The notes under the pieces: model-generated | Told to the model about the DNA's origin: nothing | Seen by the model: only the letters and a program-made list of their open reading frames with translations | Databases searched by the model: none | In this document: positions 59,914 through 64,000 of the stretch, in pieces | Layout of the letters: each line of letters starts with the position of its first letter | How positions within the stretch are numbered: position 1 is the stretch's first letter | Program-made: the position numbers and the translations under genes | Assembly: GCF_032842345.1 (NCBI RefSeq) | Contig: NZ_WBKO01000003.1 | Coordinates: forward strand, 186,001-250,000 | Direction of reading: 5' to 3' | From: Methanoculleus caldifontis | Lineage (GTDB): Archaea; Halobacteriota; Methanomicrobia; Methanomicrobiales; Methanoculleaceae | DNA: 64,000 bases

Positions 59914-62037
59914 ATGGATGAGAGAAGGAAGGTAAACGAGAAGAGCAAACAGGAGCAGCTGGACAAGGTCCGCGAAGACCCGGAGCGCGAATATCTCACG
60001 ACGAACCAGGGGGTCCGGGTGAGCCACACCGACGACTCGCTCAAGGCGGGAGAGCGGGGGCCGACACTCCTTGAAGACTTTCATTTCCGCGAAAAACTGA
60101 CGCACTTCGACCACGAGCGGATCCCCGAGCGGGTGGTCCACGCCCGGGGATCGGGCGCTCACGGCTATTTCCAGGTCTACGAACCGATGACCGAGTATAC
60201 GCGAGCAGGGTTCCTGCAGGACCCTGCGAAGAAGACGCCGGTCTTCGTCCGGTTCTCGACCGTCGTCGGATTCAGGGGGTCTGCCGATACGGTCAGGGAT
60301 GTCCGGGGGTTCGCGACGAAGTTCTACACGGAGGAGGGGAACTACGACCTGGTCGGGAACAACATGCCTGTCTTCTTCATCGTGGACGCGATCAAGTTCC
60401 CCGACCTCGTCCACGCCATCAAGCCGGAGCAGCACCACCAGATGCCGCAGGCCTCCGCCGCCCACGACACCTTCTGGGACTTTGTCGGGAACCTCCCTGA
60501 GATCACGCATATGATCATGTGGGTCCTCTCAGACCGCGCGCTCCCGCGGAGTTACCGGATGATGGAGGGCTTCGGGGTCAACACCTTCCGGTTCGTCAAC
60601 GCCGAGGGGAAGGCGCGGTTCGTCAAGTTCCACTGGCGGCCGCTGCTCGGCGTCCACTCGCTCGTCTGGGACGAGACCCAGAAACTGGCCGGAAAGGACC
60701 CGGACTTCAACCGCCGCGATCTCTGGGAAGCGATCGAGATGGGAGACTACCCGGAGTTCGAGTTCGGGGTGCAGATGATCGAGGAGGCGGACGAGCACAA
60801 CTTCGACTTCGACATCCTGGACGCGACGAAGATCTGGCCCGAGGAGGAGGTGCCGATCCGGTGGATCGGGAAGATGATCCTGAACCAGAACCCGGACAAC
60901 TTCTTCGCGGAGACTGAGCAGGTCGCCTTCTGCCCGGCGAACATCGTGCCGGGGATAGACTTCTCAAACGACCCGCTCCTGCAGGGCCGGCTCTTCTCCT
61001 ACCTCGACACCCAGCTGATCCGCCTCGGCGGCCCGAACTTCCAGGAGATCCCGATCAACCGGCCGCTCGCGCCCGTCGCGAACAACCAGCGCGAGGGCTA
61101 CAACCGGATGACGATCAACAGGGGCGTGACGAGTTACTTCCCGAACGCGCTCGGCGCAAACAAACCCCGGCCGGCATCGGTGAAGGAAGGGGGCTTCGCC
61201 CACTACCAGGAGAAGATCGATGCGAGGAAGATCCGCGCACGGAGCGAGAAGTTCAACGATCACTTCAGCCAGGCGAAACTCTTCTGGAACAGCATGTCCG
61301 ACGCCGAGAAAGAGCATATCGTCAAGGCCTTCCACTTCGAGCTCGGGAAGGTCTCGGACGAAGGGGTCCGCAAGCGGGTGGTGGACCTCATCAACAACGT
61401 CGACGGCAACCTCGCGATACGGATCGCAGAGGGGATCGGGGTGCCGCCTCCCGCAGAGAAGGGCGCGTCGCCCGGCACGAAGAAGTCGCCGAACCTCAGC
61501 CAGGAGAGGACTATCAAGGATACCGTCAAGAGCAGAAAGGTCGCGATCCTCGCCGTGGAGGGGTATAACCACGACGAGGTGATGCAGGTCAAGCAGGTGC
61601 TCAAAGACGGCGGGGCTCACCCGCTGATCGTCTCGCAGTTCCTCGGCAAGATCAGGTCCGCCGACGGAAAGGAGATGGAAGTGGACAAGAGCTACGTCAC
61701 GACCGGCTCCATCATGTACGACGCCGTGTACGTCCCGGGCGGGAAGCACGCGGAGACCCTGAAGAACCAGGGCTATGCGATCCACTTCGTCAACGAGGCC
61801 TTCAAGCACTGCAAGCCGATCGGGGCGATGGGAGAGGGGATCGAACTCCTGAAGGCGTCGGATATCAAGGGCGTGGCCTTTGCCGACGCCGGCTCCGGGG
61901 GAGAGGCCGTGGCCGAGATGGGGGTCGTGACCTGCGGGAGCCGGGGGGACGTGAACTCGTTTGCCGGAAAGTTCAAGACGGCCATCGCTCAACACCGTCA
62001 CTGGGACCGGGAGAAGAAGGAGCAGGTCCCGGCCTGA
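59914..62037 (+). CDS. katE: Large-subunit catalase (HPII type)
   Basis: 707 residues. Haem pocket: distal His in RVVHARGSGAHGYF, distal Asn in GNNMPVFFI, proximal Tyr in GRLFSYLDTQLIRLGGPNF. After about residue 530 comes a flavodoxin/GATase-like C-terminal domain (KVAILAVEGYNHDEV...DAVYVPGG), as in E. coli KatE. It breaks H2O2. Large catalases are mostly bacterial, so transfer is likely. A TATA-like TACTTTTATG lies about 110 bp upstream. Confidence 0.95.
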   Translation: MDERRKVNEKSKQEQLDKVREDPEREYLTTNQGVRVSHTDDSLKAGERGPTLLEDFHFREKLTHFDHERIPERVVHARGSGAHGYFQVYEPMTEYTRAGFLQDPAKKTPVFVRFSTVVGFRGSADTVRDVRGFATKFYTEEGNYDLVGNNMPVFFIVDAIKFPDLVHAIKPEQHHQMPQASAAHDTFWDFVGNLPEITHMIMWVLSDRALPRSYRMMEGFGVNTFRFVNAEGKARFVKFHWRPLLGVHSLVWDETQKLAGKDPDFNRRDLWEAIEMGDYPEFEFGVQMIEEADEHNFDFDILDATKIWPEEEVPIRWIGKMILNQNPDNFFAETEQVAFCPANIVPGIDFSNDPLLQGRLFSYLDTQLIRLGGPNFQEIPINRPLAPVANNQREGYNRMTINRGVTSYFPNALGANKPRPASVKEGGFAHYQEKIDARKIRARSEKFNDHFSQAKLFWNSMSDAEKEHIVKAFHFELGKVSDEGVRKRVVDLINNVDGNLAIRIAEGIGVPPPAEKGASPGTKKSPNLSQERTIKDTVKSRKVAILAVEGYNHDEVMQVKQVLKDGGAHPLIVSQFLGKIRSADGKEMEVDKSYVTTGSIMYDAVYVPGGKHAETLKNQGYAIHFVNEAFKHCKPIGAMGEGIELLKASDIKGVAFADAGSGGEAVAEMGVVTCGSRGDVNSFAGKFKTAIAQHRHWDREKKEQVPA

Positions 62038-62080
62038 CGCGGCCTCTCTTTTTTTCATCAGCAGAGCGAGAGAACGATCC

Positions 62081-63097
62081 TTACTGGCTGATTGGCTCCC
62101 TCTCCTCGATGAGGATCCGGTAGACCGTCACAACCCAGGTCAGGATCAGCGGCCCGAAGACGAAGCCGAAGAGCCCCATCACGTGCAGGCCCCCAAAGAT
62201 CCCGATCCAGAGGATGACCGGGCTGATCCCGGTGTGCCCGCCCATCAGGATAGGACGGATGTAGGCGTCGGGAAAGGCCGCGACGACGGGATACCCGACG
62301 GCGATGAGGAGTGCGGCACGGACGATATCACCCTCAATCACGGCAAGGAGGGCAAGGAGGATCATGATGAACGAAGGCCCTATGATGGGCACCAGCTGAA
62401 AGGCGCCCGTGATGAAGGAGAAGAAGAGGATGCGGTCGTATCCCATGAGGTAGAAGAACGGGATGGCGATGAAGAACGTGATTGCGGCGACGATGACCTC
62501 GACGATGTAGATCGCGTGGAGCGTATCCACCGACCGTGCCGAGACCTCTTCGACGGCGTAGCCGAGCCGCTCCGGCAGCCTCTGCCGGATCTCGGCGTAG
62601 ACCTTCTCTCCGAAGAGCAGGGCCAGGTAGAGGATCAGGAAGAATGTTGCGGCACGGAGAAAGAGACCCGGAGCCGCAAATGCCTGCACGGCCAGATACT
62701 CAAGGCCTCCGGCCATCCCTGCATCCAGCCCTCCCCGGATGGTTTCTGGGGGGATGAATGGCAGGAACTCAAGATCGCCGGCCTGAATCTCGCCGACGGC
62801 CGAGGCGATGCGTGCCGCCGTATCCCTGAGGTAATCGATATTCTGGTAGAGTATGCCGACGACGAAGAGCCCCAGGATCAGGAGGAGGGCAAAGGCCGTG
62901 ATCGTCGTCACCATGGCGGCGAAAGGGGCGCCGAGCCTGCGGTTCAGCCATCGTTTGAGCGGCATCGCGACCACGGCGAACGTCAAAGATAAGACTATCA
63001 CGTCGAGGAGCGGCCGGAATACCACGATCGCAACGATGAAGATCGCGGCTGCCAGGAGGAGATCCTCGTAGCCGCGGAGGAAGTGGTCTCTGTCCAT
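62081..63097 (-). CDS. AI-2E family (PerM-like) membrane transporter
   Basis: 338 residues from ATG 63097; the frame upstream is not coding. Seven to eight helices and the family segments GAFQLVPIIGPSFIMI and FVFGPLILTW are present. The family includes proposed autoinducer-2 exporters and Na+/H+ antiporters; substrate unknown. Convergent with katE. Confidence 0.88.
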   Translation of the reverse strand: MDRDHFLRGYEDLLLAAAIFIVAIVVFRPLLDVIVLSLTFAVVAMPLKRWLNRRLGAPFAAMVTTITAFALLLILGLFVVGILYQNIDYLRDTAARIASAVGEIQAGDLEFLPFIPPETIRGGLDAGMAGGLEYLAVQAFAAPGLFLRAATFFLILYLALLFGEKVYAEIRQRLPERLGYAVEEVSARSVDTLHAIYIVEVIVAAITFFIAIPFFYLMGYDRILFFSFITGAFQLVPIIGPSFIMILLALLAVIEGDIVRAALLIAVGYPVVAAFPDAYIRPILMGGHTGISPVILWIGIFGGLHVMGLFGFVFGPLILTWVVTVYRILIEEREPISQ

Positions 63098-63620
63098 GAG
63101 CCGTCGTGAGTAGACCGACGAGGTGATAATGGGTGAGGGGGAGGTGCTGGTTCGATACACTTCCTCACCTCCGGCGGGGAAGAGAGACCGCCCCGGAAGG
63201 GGGGCTGTCCCGGAAAATTCTCCGGGCGGCGGCATCCGGGCAGGCGTTCTTCTCCTCCCGGTCGGGATGGGCATCCTGCTCACCTACGGCAGATGCCTCG
63301 GACGGTATCTTCAGGAGCGTCGCGGTGATCGCCGTCTCCGGCATCACCTCTACCGCGTGCTCTCTCATCCTGCCTGCCGTGCTTCTGACAGAACCCTCCC
63401 GTGGGTCAGACTCCGGTGCCTTATCTGCCTCTGCAGCAGATCGTACCTGGTGGACTGCAAACCGCCCCGGGAGGCAGAAGGCCCGGCCCGGCGCAACCGT
63501 TATGTGTATGAAGCGCGAAATAGTCTGCTTCTTCCCGGCGCCGACCGAAGGTGCCCGGGAGAACCACGATTTCTCTTCTCCCGGCCCCTATTACGAGAAA
63601 ACCTGATCTGAAGGATACCT
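63098..63620. other. Spacer between the transporter and MATE genes
   Basis: About 520 bp, GC-rich. Two long overlapping plus-strand frames (63123-63611 and 63133-63606) show no family motif and cover each other in different frames, so I do not call a gene. A GAAGGATACCT sequence precedes the MATE ATG. Confidence 0.4.
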
Positions 63621-64000
63621 ATGAGCGAAATCACCCCCCTCACATCCGATCCGCAATCGACCGAACGAAAGGACGCGATCACCGAAGGTGTCGCCGTCCT
63701 CACCGGCGACCCGAAGCGCGCCGTCCTCAAGATCGCCGTCCCGATCATGGTCGCCATGCTCTTTCAGGCGGTCTATAATCTTGCCGATGCCGTCTGGGTC
63801 GCCGGCCTCGGTCCGGATGCCCTTGCCGCCGTCGGGTTCATCACCCCGATCTTTCTGATCTTCATCGGTCTTGGGAGCGGGCTTGGGGCCGGCGTCACCT
63901 CGGCCGCCTCCCGCCGCATCGGGGCCGGGGATAAGGCAGGGGCGGACAGCGTAGCCATGCACGGCATCGTCATCGTGCTCGCCCTCTCGGCCGTCGTCAC
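63621..64000 (+). CDS. MATE-family efflux protein, N-terminal part
   Basis: 126 residues, cut by the window end. After a polar N terminus the MATE pattern appears: PKRAVLKIAVPIMVAMLFQAVYNLADAVWVAGLGPDALAAVG, then GLGAGVTSAASRRIGAGDKAGAD. It exports drugs or cations using Na+ or H+. The start follows GAAGG. Confidence 0.93.
   Translation, partial: MSEITPLTSDPQSTERKDAITEGVAVLTGDPKRAVLKIAVPIMVAMLFQAVYNLADAVWVAGLGPDALAAVGFITPIFLIFIGLGSGLGAGVTSAASRRIGAGDKAGADSVAMHGIVIVLALSAVV

Noticed and set aside
63123-63611. 162-residue and 157-residue plus-strand frames before the MATE gene
   Set aside because: Both frames overlap fully, lack any domain pattern and look like chance frames in GC-rich DNA.

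Overview
The window looks like chromosome from a GC-rich hydrogenotrophic methanogen of the Methanomicrobiales, most probably Methanoculleus or a close relative. Direct evidence is archaeal: eL15, eL43, RNA polymerase subunit P, 20S proteasome alpha, SBDS, RNase P proteins Rnp2 and Rnp3, Pcc1, prefoldin, Trm1, SecD/SecF without SecA, DGGGP synthase, F420:NADP oxidoreductase, methanogen-restricted DUF2111 and DUF2551 families, a HdrA-like protein, and two tRNAs with introns after position 37. The genus is an inference.

Layout. 0-12 kb: a glycosyltransferase end, an ADP-forming acyl-CoA synthetase, a helicase-HEAT fusion, a CheB-CheR-PAS protein with a histidine kinase, and a methyltransferase. 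12-26 kb: housekeeping genes (tRNA-Glu, DRG GTPase, Trm1, tRNA-Arg, DGGGP synthase, bactofilin-like protein); a gamma-carbonic-anhydrase/HdrA-like/MtnA/DUF116 operon; CoaD, PyrB-PyrI; and a RecJ-like/PUA/NAC/TrmI operon. 26-33 kb: Nnr, MoaC and the archaeal translation-proteasome superoperon (eL15 to prefoldin), in which the exosome genes usual in other archaea are missing. 33-45 kb: a LeuA-family synthase with a broken start, two tRNAs, small and HEAT proteins, PP2C, radical SAM, pilin-like, UspA, DUF99, an AglJ-like glycosyltransferase, a class II aldolase, Fno-thioredoxin and SecFD.

45-56 kb: archease and RtcB, which fit the two intron-bearing tRNAs in this window, then a complete biotin island: BirA, a BirA-type operator, BioY, two ECF ATPases, EcfT, and the two subunits of biotin-dependent pyruvate carboxylase. 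Together they take up biotin, attach it and use it to make oxaloacetate. 56-64 kb is accessory: intron-containing tRNA-Met, a wHTH/RelE toxin-antitoxin pair, a decayed nucleotidyltransferase, an MNT-HepT pair whose HepT has an early amber stop, a hydrolase, a PAS fragment, a large catalase, an AI-2E family transporter and the start of a MATE exporter.

The most notable unexplained signal is a family of dispersed intergenic elements (15.5, 20.0, 25.7, 33.0, 36.1 and 41.6 kb). Their arms are inverted copies of CTCACGCGAAGCCGCGAAG, and some copies are joined to local tandem repeats of 155 or 49 bp. Most coding sequences are packed with ATGA/GTGA overlaps, so these GC-rich elements make up most of the long spacers.
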